NCBI GenBank assembly: GCA_028695495.1
Contig: JAQVIX010000009.1
Span: forward strand, 1 to 47,515
Direction of reading: 5' to 3'
DNA: 47,515 nucleotides
Source of the DNA: Candidatus Cloacimonadota bacterium
Lineage (GTDB): Bacteria > Cloacimonadota > Cloacimonadia > Cloacimonadales > Cloacimonadaceae
A model generated the notes under the pieces. The model ran no database searches, was not told where the DNA came from, and was given only the letters and a program-made list of their open reading frames with translations. Below are positions 14,330 through 23,209 of this stretch, one piece after another (the first letter of the stretch is position 1; each line of letters begins with the position of its first letter). The position numbers and the translations under genes were made by a program.

Positions 14330-16159
14330 CTATTTATAGTGTTTCTTGAGCCAGACCAAAAGCGCCGAGAGATCGGTGTAATTCACCCCCGGAATGCGCA
14401 TAGCCTGGGCAATGGTTTGCGGACGGATGCGGATGAGCTTTTCCCGCGCTTCGTAGGCTAAAGTGCTTATTTGATGATAGTCGGTATCTTCGGGGATGCG
14501 CTGATGCTCCGCCTTTTTATAGCGCAACAGTTCCTCATCCAAACGCTGCAAATAGCCGGAATACTTGATTTCCAGTTCCACCCGCTCCTGAATCTCCGGC
14601 GTAAAATCATCCGGAATACTGTAGCCATACTTTAGCAAGTCTTGCAGCTTCAGTTCCGGACGCTTCAAGAGGAGCGCCAGTTTGGCGGGTTCTTTCAAGT
14701 CCGGATGCACCTGGCTTTTGGTAGTTTCCAGCCGCACAATCTCGCGCTTTTTAATCTCCTGCATATTCCTAAATGCCTGCCAACGGGTATCTTCCACCAA
14801 CCCTAATTGCCGCCCCAAAGGCATCAGGCGTTCATCGGCATTGTCTTGCCTTAATAGCAAACGGTATTCGGCGCGCGAGGTAAACATCCGGTAAGGTTCA
14901 TTGGTGCCTTTGGTTACAAGGTCGTCTATCAATACTCCGATATAAGCTTCACTGCGCAGGAGACTTAGGGGTTCTTTGCCTTCCAAAGCGAGCGAGGCAT
15001 TCAGGCTGGCGATAAGCCCTTGTGCGGCAGCTTCTTCATAGCCGGAAGTGCCGTTGATTTGCCCCGCCAGATACAAGCCCGCGATCTTCTTGCTTTCCAG
15101 ACTGGCTTTTAGTTCACTGGGATCAATATAGTCGTATTCAATGGCGTAAGCATAGCGCATGATGCGCGCCTTTTCCAGCCCCGGAACGCTATGCACCACT
15201 TGCTCTTGCACCGCTGCCGGCAAACTGGTGGAGATACCATTTACATAGCCTTCGCCGCTACCCACGCCCTCCGGCTCGATAAATACCTGATGGCTTTCGC
15301 GCTGGGGAAACTTCACTATTTTATCTTCCACCGAAGGGCAATAGCGCGGCCCAATCCCTTGAATAATACCGGAATACAGTGCCGATTCCTGGAGGTGTTC
15401 CTGGATAATCCGGTGAGTTTCCAGTGTGGTACGCGTGATATAGCAATTCACCAGATTCTTGAGCGGAATACCCCGGTAATAGGAGAAACCGCTGGGGTTT
15501 GCATCACCCGGCTGCGCTTCGAGAACGCTATAATCCAAACTAGCGAGGTCCACCCGCGGCGGCGTTCCGGTTTTGAAGCGCAACACCTTAAAGTCCAGTT
15601 CTTTAAGCTGATCCGAAAGCCCCTCGGAAGCCGGCTCTCCGCTGCGCCCTCCACTATAGCTAATCTTGCCGATATGGATGGTGCCCTTTAGGAAGGTGCC
15701 ATTAGCGAGGATCACCTTGGGCGCATAATACTCTCTGCCAATGTGACTTATTACGCCCTTTACCGCACCATTATCGATTATCAGCGCCACGATATCCGCT
15801 TCGATTAAATGTAGATTGGGGGTAGTTTCCACCGCTTCAATCATCAGCTGGGAATAGAGGCTGCGGTCGTTTTGCGCGCGAGGTGCCCACACGGCGGGAC
15901 CTTTACTGCGGTTCAGCATGCGGAAATGGATGCCGGAGAGGTCTGCCACCCGCGCAATCTCGCCGCCCATCGCATCAATTTCCCTCGCCAAATGCCCTTT
16001 TGCCGGACCGCCAATGGATGGATTGCAGCTCAGGCGCCCGATAGCCTCCAGTTTAATGGTAAAAAGGGCGGTATTCAGCCCTCGCCGCGCTGCCGCCAAA
16101 GCCGCTTCGATGCCGGCATGCCCTGCCCCCACTACGATAATATCGTATTTATCTCGCAT
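14330..16159 (-). CDS. mnmG: tRNA uridine-5-carboxymethylaminomethyl modification enzyme MnmG (GidA)
   Basis: An FAD protein of 609 residues that, with MnmE, adds the carboxymethylaminomethyl group to the wobble uridine of several tRNAs. The FAD dinucleotide-binding [17 protein letters not shown] is at the N-terminus, followed by [36 protein letters not shown], the CPSVEDK motif and [14 protein letters not shown], and a C-terminal helical domain ending in [17 protein letters not shown] longer frame begins with TTG at 16162, but the ATG at 16159 is the more natural start. No Shine-Dalgarno precedes it, so coupling to ysxC (12-base gap) is likely. Confidence 0.96.
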   Translation of the reverse strand: MRDKYDIIVVGAGHAGIEAALAAARRGLNTALFTIKLEAIGRLSCNPSIGGPAKGHLAREIDAMGGEIARVADLSGIHFRMLNRSKGPAVWAPRAQNDRSLYSQLMIEAVETTPNLHLIEADIVALIIDNGAVKGVISHIGREYYAPKVILANGTFLKGTIHIGKISYSGGRSGEPASEGLSDQLKELDFKVLRFKTGTPPRVDLASLDYSVLEAQPGDANPSGFSYYRGIPLKNLVNCYITRTTLETHRIIQEHLQESALYSGIIQGIGPRYCPSVEDKIVKFPQRESHQVFIEPEGVGSGEGYVNGISTSLPAAVQEQVVHSVPGLEKARIMRYAYAIEYDYIDPSELKASLESKKIAGLYLAGQINGTSGYEEAAAQGLIASLNASLALEGKEPLSLLRSEAYIGVLIDDLVTKGTNEPYRMFTSRAEYRLLLRQDNADERLMPLGRQLGLVEDTRWQAFRNMQEIKKREIVRLETTKSQVHPDLKEPAKLALLLKRPELKLQDLLKYGYSIPDDFTPEIQERVELEIKYSGYLQRLDEELLRYKKAEHQRIPEDTDYHQISTLAYEAREKLIRIRPQTIAQAMRIPGVNYTDLSALLVWLKKHYK

Positions 16160-16171
16160 CAAAGGAGTTAT

Positions 16172-16783
16172 TTAGTTCACGCGCTCTTGCAGGAACTGAT
16201 AAATCTGTTCCATACCGGTTTTATTCAGGCTGGAGGTGGGAAAGAGCGGGGTATTCCCCAAATTCAGCGCTTTCGCCAGCTCCTGCATGGTCTTTTTCAC
16301 CTTGGTTTTGGGCAGTTTATCCGTTTTAGTGGCAATTACACAATGGTCTATCTCCCGCAGCCGCAGTATTTCCAGCATCTGAATGTCCTTCTTATCCGCC
16401 GGATGCCGGCTATCCACCAATACCAGCATGGCGCGCAGTTGCTGCCGCTGCTCAAAGTATTTATTCACCATAATGCGCCAGTTTTCCTGCTCTTTTTGGC
16501 TCACTTCGGCAAAGCCATAGCCGGGCAAATCTGTAAACTGTAAAAAGCCCATCGTGTCGCTTTCATCGATCTTGTAGCGGATGAGAAAGAAGTTCAAGAG
16601 TCGCGTTTTTCCGGGAGTGCCGGAGGTTTTTGCCAAGCCGTGATGATCCGTTAAGAGATTGATAAGAGAGGATTTGCCCACATTACTGCGACCGGCAAAG
16701 GCAAATTCGGGGTATGCGCTGGCGGGATAATCTGCCGGCTCCACCGCGCTTTTTACATAAAAGGATTCCACGATTCTAAGCAT
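16172..16783 (-). CDS. ysxC: Ribosome biogenesis GTP-binding protein YsxC/EngB
   Basis: A TRAFAC-class GTPase of about 203 residues acting in late large-subunit assembly. The G motifs are P-loop GRSNVGKSSLIN, switch region TSGTPGKT, G3 DLPGYGFA, G4 ATKTDK and G5 TSS. I chose the ATG at 16783 (MLRIVESFY) instead of the upstream ATG at 16825 because family members begin close to this point and the longer form would add a 14-residue lysine-rich leader lying inside queD. The start overlaps the queD stop by 8 bases, implying coupled translation. Confidence 0.94.
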   Translation of the reverse strand: MLRIVESFYVKSAVEPADYPASAYPEFAFAGRSNVGKSSLINLLTDHHGLAKTSGTPGKTRLLNFFLIRYKIDESDTMGFLQFTDLPGYGFAEVSQKEQENWRIMVNKYFEQRQQLRAMLVLVDSRHPADKKDIQMLEILRLREIDHCVIATKTDKLPKTKVKKTMQELAKALNLGNTPLFPTSSLNKTGMEQIYQFLQERVN

Positions 16784-17147
16784 TTGTATATACCACGCTA
16801 CTTTTTTCGCTTTCGTAAATCTCAACCTCGCAAATCCGAGCAGGATATGGCTTTAAGCCTTCTGCCATCTCTTCAAAGATGATGCGCGCCAGGTTCTCGG
16901 AAGTGGGGTTTTGTCCTTTGAGTAGTGGCAAATCGTTCAGATAGGCATGGTCAAACATGGCTAAAATCTCGCCCAAAATGGATTTGATAATGCCGTAATC
17001 CAGCGCCATGCCGATCTCATCCAATTCGTTGCAGGCAATGCCCACCCGCACTTTCCAGTTATGCCCGTGCAGGTTTGAACACGCCCCTTCGTAGCCGCAA
17101 AGCCGGTGCGCCGCGGCAAAGCTATCTGTCACTTTTAGTAAATACAT
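16776..17147 (-). CDS. queD: 6-carboxytetrahydropterin synthase QueD / PTPS family
   Basis: A zinc enzyme of 123 residues in queuosine/7-deazaguanine synthesis. Seen are the zinc histidines His14 (AAAHRL) and His27/His29 (LHGHNW), the catalytic Cys23 (GACSNLHGH), the FDHAYLND motif and the terminal substrate-binding Glu region (VEIYES). I chose the ATG at 17147 because AGGAG lies 9 bases upstream; the ATG at 17168 lies upstream of that site and has none of its own. It heads the operon with ysxC, mnmG, kdsB and the nucleotidase. No preQ1 riboswitch is apparent upstream. No queC/queE is nearby. Confidence 0.92.
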   Translation of the reverse strand: MYLLKVTDSFAAAHRLCGYEGACSNLHGHNWKVRVGIACNELDEIGMALDYGIIKSILGEILAMFDHAYLNDLPLLKGQNPTSENLARIIFEEMAEGLKPYPARICEVEIYESEKSSVVYTNA

Positions 17148-17443
17148 GGGTCTATTCTCCTGATTCATAAACGCATTGTTTTATGTAAGACCTTGCCAGA
17201 GCAGGCAATAAGTCCTTAAAACCAGAGTTTCAAAAGGGGGGATTTATGGCAAGGAAATTATTAAGGGGGCGTCGCTGTGAGAGAGGCAAAGGGGGAGGCA
17301 AAGATGAGCACCCTGTTTTATGGGAAAAGGAAACCCAGAATTAGCCCTCTACAACGAAAAATAAACAGAGCCAAGATACTCCGAAGCGAGCGCAGCGCCT
17401 GACACCCGATACCTGAAAACCTGACACCTCTCGCAGCAACGCC
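17148..17443. other. Intergenic region queD / binding-protein gene
   Basis: About 300 bp between the head of the queD operon and the end of the dapA operon. It must hold the queD promoter; TTGCCT and CATAAA 17 bp apart on the minus strand (plus 17182-17210 region) is the best I can offer and is weak. It also holds heptamer array H3. No gene-like open frame is present. Confidence 0.45.
17382..17428. repeat. Heptamer array H3 with GC word
   Basis: CGAAGCGAGCGCAGCGCC (17382-17399) followed by TGACACC, CGATACC, TGAAAACC (one base longer) and TGACACC (17400-17428). It has the same order as the other arrays: GC word, then TNNCACC units. Confidence 0.8.
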
Positions 17444-18190
17444 CTAATAAGTATAATCCTGAATGATTTTGAGCACTTCCCCTTTGTCGATCAAATCTTG
17501 CAAGGCGGCTTTGATCTTGTGGTTCAGGTTGGATTCTTTGGGCATAGCGATGCCATAGCTCTCATGGGTTTCAACGGTATAGGCTTTTTTCACAGAGTTC
17601 AATTTGGTGAAGGCTTCGGCAGCGCTGGCGTCCAAAATAAGGTAATCCAGATTGCGGGCCAAGATGGCGGCAACCGCTTCATTATTGGTAGAATAGGTAA
17701 TGAGATTTTCGGGATTCATAAGCTGTTTATCTATAAGGTGTTCTTTGATATAGAGCATGCCGGTGGTGCCGTTTTGGGCGCCGATGCGGAATTCCGCCAA
17801 ATCCTGGGGATTCCTGATTACGGCGGGGTTATCATAGCGGGTAAGAACTTCCTGATTTGTTACATAATAGGGCTGGGAAAAATCTATTACCCGCGATCTT
17901 TCGGATGTAATGGTAATGGCAGAGATTGCCAGGTCCACTTCGCCGTTTTGCACCAGGGTAAGGAGTTTATCAAATTCGGTATCGCGAATCTTGTATTCCA
18001 TACCCATTTTATCGGCAATCTTTTTCCCGATTTCGATATCGATACCGCGGAAAGTCTCTTCATCCAAATATTCAAAAGGGGGATAATCAGCATGGGTTCC
18101 GATGTATAATACTTTGTTTCGTTGCTTTTCGCATCCGCCTATCAGGAGGATCAGGATCAGAAAGCTAATGTAGAATAATCTGCGATTCAT
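17444..18190 (-). CDS. Amino-acid ABC transporter substrate-binding lipoprotein (family 3)
   Basis: A 248-residue periplasmic binding lipoprotein. The lipobox LIGGC is at about residue 20. The mature part opens with YIGTHADYPPFEYLDEETFRG and continues with VDLAISAITITSERSRVIDFSQPYY, the signature of polar amino-acid binding proteins, and ends with an IKAALQDLIDKGEVLKII helix. No permease or ATPase gene is in the window, so its transporter partner is elsewhere, or it acts as a sensor. It is the last gene of the long dapA-led run, 32 bases after nfeD. The ligand is not predictable beyond an amino acid. Confidence 0.92.
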   Translation of the reverse strand: MNRRLFYISFLILILLIGGCEKQRNKVLYIGTHADYPPFEYLDEETFRGIDIEIGKKIADKMGMEYKIRDTEFDKLLTLVQNGEVDLAISAITITSERSRVIDFSQPYYVTNQEVLTRYDNPAVIRNPQDLAEFRIGAQNGTTGMLYIKEHLIDKQLMNPENLITYSTNNEAVAAILARNLDYLILDASAAEAFTKLNSVKKAYTVETHESYGIAMPKESNLNHKIKAALQDLIDKGEVLKIIQDYTY

Positions 18191-18222
18191 TGTAATAAAT
18201 ACCTACTTCTATTGTAATTCAT

Positions 18223-18666
18223 CTATGGAAAGGGTTTTACGATTAGTTTATTGCCATCGATATCCAATACTTCTACCTTGGTATCTTGCTCGATAGCTTC
18301 GCCATTTTGGCTAACGGCTACCCATTCTTCGCCGCCTACTTTTACATAGCCTTTGCCTTCCTTTTCAATGCTTTGGGTAACGCTGGCAGTTTTGCCTTTG
18401 AGCGCATAAACATTGGTTTCGCCGCCGGGATTGGCAAGTATCTTTTTGCCGAGGGGGCGCATTAAAAGAAAGGCGATAAAGCTAAATAAGGCAAAAAGAA
18501 AGATTTGCAAGGGGATAAGGCGCCCAATAAATGGCAAAAATGCCAAGAGGGCGGTAATGATAGCACCAATACCCAGCGAAATAAAGAAGAAAGCGGGGTC
18601 GAATATCTCTATTATTACGAAGACGATACCGAGTATCATCCAGATGTGCCAGGCATATAGTTGCAT
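18223..18666 (-). CDS. NfeD-like membrane protein
   Basis: A 147-residue protein with two or three N-terminal membrane helices (WMILGIVFVIIEIFDPAFFF; GAIITALLAFLPFI; LQIFLFALFSFIAFLLM) and a soluble C-terminal OB-fold (about 85-147) containing LKGKTASVTQSIE and GEEWVAVS, the NfeDC pattern. Members usually pair with stomatin/SPFH proteins and influence membrane domain quality control; no SPFH gene is adjacent here. AAAGGAG lies before the ATG. It follows the DUF4349 gene after 11 bases, and this two-gene pairing suggests a joint envelope role. Confidence 0.88.
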   Translation of the reverse strand: MQLYAWHIWMILGIVFVIIEIFDPAFFFISLGIGAIITALLAFLPFIGRLIPLQIFLFALFSFIAFLLMRPLGKKILANPGGETNVYALKGKTASVTQSIEKEGKGYVKVGGEEWVAVSQNGEAIEQDTKVEVLDIDGNKLIVKPFP

Positions 18667-18677
18667 GGTTTGCTCCT

Positions 18678-19559
18678 TTATTCTTCCTTGGGGGAAGAAT
18701 CGCTTTTGTCCTTGTAAATGCGTTTGGTTTTGCGGCGATTGCGACCATAAGAGGAAGAATAGCCGTCGTATTTGCTATAATAAGAACCGCTATAGTCGTA
18801 AGGACCCATGTTTTTAAGGCTTACGCCCCTGATTCCCAATAAGGAGAGGATATACATCAGAAGGCGGGTGCCAAAATAAACGATGATGGCGGCAAGGGTA
18901 AGGATGCCCAGCCATTTTACATAAGTAATCAGCCAGATTTTGACGAGCGAGAATATATTGGTATGCACTCTTACCGAGCTAAGAGCTATGTAAAGCAATA
19001 CGTTTTCACTCTCTTTCAGCTTTTCCAGGTTGATGCGGGATTGCTGGATGAGGGTATGCAGCGCTTCTTTGCGGCGGTTTTGCTGCTCGGAAGGGAAGCG
19101 GACTCCGCTAAGGGTGGTTTGTTCCTGTTCATACGAGAGCAGGCGTTTGTGTTCGCCCTCATAATCCAGATTTACCAGCGAGGTATCCACTTGCTCCACG
19201 TATGCGCCGATGCTGCCCAATTCGCCCAATTTCTGGTTGAGTTGGGATAAATCGCTTTGTTTAACGGTGAAAAGGAAGGCGCCATTTCCGCCGGAAACTT
19301 CGCGGCGAATAGTGCGTTTGGCATTGGCGGTGATGATTTCATCGATGGCTTTTAGTGCCTGGTCGGAATCTGTGGTATTTAGCGAGATCGACGCTTTATT
19401 GATGTATTTCAGGTCACGATATTCGTTCTGACTCTCTTTGTAGCTGAATCCTCTGCTTTTGCTTTCTTTCTTTTGCATCTGCATTATCGTGGCTGCCAGA
19501 GCCAGAAATACGATGAGGATGGATATTCCTCTTACTGCGCGTTTACTTGATCGTGCCAT
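18678..19559 (-). CDS. DUF4349-like membrane-anchored protein
   Basis: About 293 residues. An N-terminal hydrophobic anchor (ISILIVFLALAATIMQ) is followed by an extracytoplasmic region with the alternating beta and coiled-coil layout of DUF4349 (KASISLNTTDSDQALKAIDE; YVEQVDTSLVNLDYEGEHKRLLSYEQEQ; LIQQSRINLEKLKE), then a second membrane segment (WLGILTLAAIIVYFGTRLL) and a basic/tyrosine-serine-rich tail. I chose the ATG at 19559 because AGAGG sits 7 bases upstream; the frame extends to 19604 inside recN. It overlaps the recN 3' end by 17 bases. Family assignment is by pattern only; function unknown. Confidence 0.72.
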   Translation of the reverse strand: MARSSKRAVRGISILIVFLALAATIMQMQKKESKSRGFSYKESQNEYRDLKYINKASISLNTTDSDQALKAIDEIITANAKRTIRREVSGGNGAFLFTVKQSDLSQLNQKLGELGSIGAYVEQVDTSLVNLDYEGEHKRLLSYEQEQTTLSGVRFPSEQQNRRKEALHTLIQQSRINLEKLKESENVLLYIALSSVRVHTNIFSLVKIWLITYVKWLGILTLAAIIVYFGTRLLMYILSLLGIRGVSLKNMGPYDYSGSYYSKYDGYSSSYGRNRRKTKRIYKDKSDSSPKEE

Positions 19560-21264
19560 AACAATCCTCTTTCTTTTTATGTTTGTTTTGTAGTTCTTCG
19601 GCATGCTTTAGGGCATGCTGGGTAATATTTCCGGAAAGCATGCGCGCCAGCTCGTGGGTGCGACCACCGGCATCCAATACATTGAGCGATACCTCGCTGC
19701 GGGTGCCGGAAAGCTTTTCCACGGCTATATGCGTATCTGCTTTGGCAGCGATCTGTGCCAGATGCGTAATGCATAGCACAGGGTGCCGCCGGGCGATAAC
19801 GGAGATGGCATCTGCCATCAATTCCGCCGTTTTCCCACCCACTCCGCTGTCTATTTCGTCCAAAATGAGCAGACGGGGCGTCATTTTCTGGGCCAAGACC
19901 TGCTTGATACCCAGCAAGATGCGGCTTAGCTCTCCCCCGCTGGCTACCAATGCCAGAGGTTTTGCTTCGCTGCCGCAATTTGCTGCAAATAGTATCTCTA
20001 CGCTATCTTGACCGGTATCTGAATACGAGTCTATTTTATTATGCAATACTTTTTGGGATATGCTTTTTCTGTCAACTACTATTTGAATGCTCGCCTCTTT
20101 TAATGCCATAAAGCGGATGCTTTTCTGCAATTCGGCGCTAAGCTGGCGGGCTGCGTTGTTGCGCACTTCGCTTAAGCTATCTGCCTTATTATTAAGGGTA
20201 TTAAGGCGTTCTTCCAGTTCCTTTTGCAGGGTGTGGATTTGCTCATCGAGATCATCTGCCGCGGCAATCTCCCGCTCGCGGGTTTGAAAGATGCCAAAAA
20301 GCTCGTTTAAGTTCTGCGCTTTGTGCTTGTGCAGGAGTTCGTTGATTTGGTCTAAACGCTGGCTAATGCTCTCCAAAAGCGCGGGATCGAAGGAAAGGCT
20401 ATCCTGCAAGCCGGAAAGGTAAAACTGCACCGTGCGCAGGGCTTCTTTTGCTTCACCCAAGGCAGTGGAACTTTCTGCCAAAAGGGGGTTTAACGATTCA
20501 TAGCGGGAAAGCTGTGCCTGATAATTGCTAAGGATATCAAACACACTCGCTTCGCTATCAAAGAGTGCAGCAAGGGCGGCTGCTACAATCTCGCTAATCT
20601 CGCGGCTATGGCTTTGAAGCTGATACTCGCGCTCCAATTGCCGGTCTTCGTCCTCTTTGAGTTGGGCGCTTTCGAGTTCCGCATATTGATAGCGGTAAAG
20701 CTCCAGCTTTTGTTCGGCTTCCTTTTGCTTTTGGATAAGGCGGCTAAGCTCCTGGCTTTGGCGCTTGTATTCCCGATAGTTATGCCCAAAATCCTGGCAA
20801 AGCTCGGTGCTGCCGGCAAAGCTATCCAATAGTTCCAATTGATAGGCGGGGCTGAGGATTTTCTGCTGGTCGCGCTGGTGGTGAAAGTCGATCAAGGGCG
20901 GCTTCAAGGCTTTCATGGCGGCAGCGCCTATCTTTCTGCCATCCAAAAAGTAAGCGGATTTGCCGCTGGGGGAGATTTCGCGCGCCAAGATCAGCTCCTC
21001 TTCCGCTATGTGCCCATATTCCGTCAAAAGTGTTTGCAATTCAATATCTTCCGGTGGGATGAATGTGGCTTCGAGGTAGATGGGCGCATCCTGGGTATAA
21101 GGCTCAATGCCGGCAGCGCTTTCGCCAAAGATGAGGGAGATGCTGCCCGCCAGGATGGATTTGCCCGCACCGGTTTCGCCGGTAATCGCCGTAAGCCCTT
21201 TACCCAAAGGTAGCCGTAATTCGGGCACCAAAATGTAATTCTTTATGTATATTTCGCTTAGCAT
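19543..21264 (-). CDS. recN: DNA repair protein RecN
   Basis: A 573-residue SMC-like ATPase in recombinational repair of double-strand breaks. Walker A GETGAGKS is at 29-36 just after LGKGLTAIT. Two long coiled-coil segments occupy about 155-360. The C-terminal half has the ABC signature (ALVASGGELSRILLG), Walker B (RLLILDEIDSGVGGK) and the VLCITHLAQIAAKAD switch. The length matches RecN. Its ATG overlaps the nadK stop by one base (TAATG), so translation is coupled. Its position after nadK is a conserved bacterial pairing. Confidence 0.96.
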   Translation of the reverse strand: MLSEIYIKNYILVPELRLPLGKGLTAITGETGAGKSILAGSISLIFGESAAGIEPYTQDAPIYLEATFIPPEDIELQTLLTEYGHIAEEELILAREISPSGKSAYFLDGRKIGAAAMKALKPPLIDFHHQRDQQKILSPAYQLELLDSFAGSTELCQDFGHNYREYKRQSQELSRLIQKQKEAEQKLELYRYQYAELESAQLKEDEDRQLEREYQLQSHSREISEIVAAALAALFDSEASVFDILSNYQAQLSRYESLNPLLAESSTALGEAKEALRTVQFYLSGLQDSLSFDPALLESISQRLDQINELLHKHKAQNLNELFGIFQTREREIAAADDLDEQIHTLQKELEERLNTLNNKADSLSEVRNNAARQLSAELQKSIRFMALKEASIQIVVDRKSISQKVLHNKIDSYSDTGQDSVEILFAANCGSEAKPLALVASGGELSRILLGIKQVLAQKMTPRLLILDEIDSGVGGKTAELMADAISVIARRHPVLCITHLAQIAAKADTHIAVEKLSGTRSEVSLNVLDAGGRTHELARMLSGNITQHALKHAEELQNKHKKKEDCYGTIK

Positions 21265-22148
21265 TATTTGCCCAGGTGCATTTTGTTTCGCAGGATGCGG
21301 TAGAAGGTGCGTTTTGTAAGCTTGATAAACTTCACGCTGCGGCGGCTGGCGGCTACCACTATCTGGTCATCTTCTTCCAATGCCAGGCTATTGGCGCCAT
21401 CTATCTGCAACCAAGCGCTTTGCGAAAGCCCGTGCACCTTTAGCTTGAGTTTATCTGTAGCGGCAAATACCATGGGGCGAATGCCCAAAAGATGCGGATT
21501 GAGCGGGGTAAGCACCATTGCCTGCATGTGTGGGGCAAGGATGGGACCGCCCGCAGCAAGGGAATAGGCGGTGGAACCCGTGGGGCTGCTGGCTACAAAG
21601 CCATCGCAACGCGCATCAAATACATAAGCGCCATTGGCATATATCCTTACGCTGATGAGTCCGGGGTTTTCCCCTTTGTAGATTACGGCGTCGTTTAGCG
21701 CCTCGTCTTTCAGTATCTCCTGTCCATTGCGGATAACGCTGCAAGTGATGAGCATGCGGCTGAGAATCTGGTATTTACCGGCAATGAGATCGCGGATGGA
21801 GCCGCGGATTTCCGGCAAGGTGCTTTCGGATAAAAAGCCCAGATAGCCGAGATTGATGCCCAGGATGGGAGCGCTGGCTTTTAGCGCAAGTTCCTTTGCT
21901 TTCAGGATGGTGCCATCGCCGCCAAAAACCAGGATGCAGTCGATGCGGGGAACGCTGGATGAGGAATCAAAATCCACGATGCGCACCGGTTTTTGCAGGA
22001 TTTCCGCTTGTCCGAGATCACCAAAGAAGGAGATTTCGGATTTATCCTGATGCAGGGCGCGGTCTTCTTCCTGCAAGCTTTCCAAGAGCTTGAAGATGCT
22101 CTTCTTATCCGCAAAGAGGGGGTTGATAAAGATGGCAAAATTGGTCAT
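21264..22148 (-). CDS. nadK: NAD kinase
   Basis: A 294-residue enzyme phosphorylating NAD to NADP with ATP. The GGDGT motif with the catalytic Asp is at 76-80. NLGYLGFLSE, the LNDAVIYKG loop that binds NAD, and the conserved DGFVASSPTGSTAYSLAAGGPI follow. The length is normal. The start overlaps the rsgA stop by 4 bases (ATGA) and GAGGA lies upstream. It provides NADPH precursor and has no visible special regulation. Confidence 0.96.
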   Translation of the reverse strand: MTNFAIFINPLFADKKSIFKLLESLQEEDRALHQDKSEISFFGDLGQAEILQKPVRIVDFDSSSSVPRIDCILVFGGDGTILKAKELALKASAPILGINLGYLGFLSESTLPEIRGSIRDLIAGKYQILSRMLITCSVIRNGQEILKDEALNDAVIYKGENPGLISVRIYANGAYVFDARCDGFVASSPTGSTAYSLAAGGPILAPHMQAMVLTPLNPHLLGIRPMVFAATDKLKLKVHGLSQSAWLQIDGANSLALEEDDQIVVAASRRSVKFIKLTKRTFYRILRNKMHLGK

Positions 22149-23209
22149 GGTTCCTCAAGAATGGCGAGGTAGGATTCATAGCGGCTGGGATCGATCTCGC
22201 CGGCATTTAGGGCGCGGATTACGGCGCAATCCGTCTCGTGGGAATGAGTGCAATCGCGAAACTTGCAAAAGGGGTGGTAGCGCTCAAAACCGGGGAAGAG
22301 CCGGGGGATGATATCGCGGTCATTTTGGTGCAGGGTAATGGTTTTGATGCCGGGGGTATCCAAGAGGTGCCCGCCAAAGCTCCAGCGAATCAAAAGCGAA
22401 TAGGTGGTGGTATGCTTGCCCTTTTCGTTGTAATCGCTTACCTCGGCGGTTTCCAGGTCCAGCCCCGGTTCCAGGACGTTGATTAGCGAGCTTTTACCCG
22501 CTCCGGAATGCCCGGAAAATACGGAATCTCTATCTTGCAATAGCTCTTTTAGCTCTGCTATGCCTTCGCCGCTAATGATGCTGCTTAGCACCACTTTGCA
22601 GCCAATTTGGCGGAAATAGGCAATCTCCTCTTCCAGCTCCGCACGGTCTTCGCAGAGATCAATCTTATTTACTACGAGGATGGGTCTAATGCTGTGTTTG
22701 GCAGCTAATATGAGATAGCGGTCAACCAAGCCGGCTTTGAAGCGCGGCATCAGCCAGGAAGTGGTAATTACCAGGTTGTCGATATTGGCGGCAATCATAA
22801 TCTCTTTCTGGAAGCTGCCGGCGCCGAAGCGGGTAAGGAGGTTGTTGCGGGGTTCCAGCTTTTCAATGCGGTAATCCGGCTTTATGGAGCTATCTACCCA
22901 TACATAATCCCCCACGCTAAGGATATTGTGGCTGCTATAGAGAAATTGTTTCAGGCGTCCGCTGATAGAGGCAGTTATATCCTCCTCTGCCAGCTCCACC
23001 AGGCACTGGTAATTGCTCATAATGCGCAGGATACGCCCTTTTTCCAATATCGCATCGCTTTTGTAGCTATCGTCCAGCTTGCTGGAGGTGCGGGCGCTTT
23101 TGCTGCCATAAGTTTCGGGATTTTCATCCAGAATATTGATATCCGGCAGGCTGATATTGCGCAGCCTGCCTTTATATCTCAAATCCCGTTTCTTATCTCT
23201 TTGTCTCAC
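22145..23209 (-). CDS. rsgA: Ribosome small subunit-dependent GTPase A (RsgA/YjeQ)
   Basis: A circularly permuted GTPase of 354 residues that assists 30S maturation. An OB-fold region (about 60-125) precedes the GTPase with motifs in permuted order: G4 NKID 181-184, P-loop GHSGAGKSS 233-241, G3 DTPG 284-287. The zinc knuckle follows with Cys315, Cys320, His322, Cys328 (CKFRDCTHSHETDC). There is a basic N-terminal extension of about 55 residues. The start is GTG at 23209 overlapping the peptidase stop (GTGA) without a clear ribosome binding site, so expression is probably coupled to it. Confidence 0.95.
   Translation of the reverse strand: MRQRDKKRDLRYKGRLRNISLPDINILDENPETYGSKSARTSSKLDDSYKSDAILEKGRILRIMSNYQCLVELAEEDITASISGRLKQFLYSSHNILSVGDYVWVDSSIKPDYRIEKLEPRNNLLTRFGAGSFQKEIMIAANIDNLVITTSWLMPRFKAGLVDRYLILAAKHSIRPILVVNKIDLCEDRAELEEEIAYFRQIGCKVVLSSIISGEGIAELKELLQDRDSVFSGHSGAGKSSLINVLEPGLDLETAEVSDYNEKGKHTTTYSLLIRWSFGGHLLDTPGIKTITLHQNDRDIIPRLFPGFERYHPFCKFRDCTHSHETDCAVIRALNAGEIDPSRYESYLAILEEP

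Noticed and set aside
17148-17250. preQ1 riboswitch upstream of queD
   Set aside because: No H-type pseudoknot pattern or conserved preQ1 core could be found in the leader.
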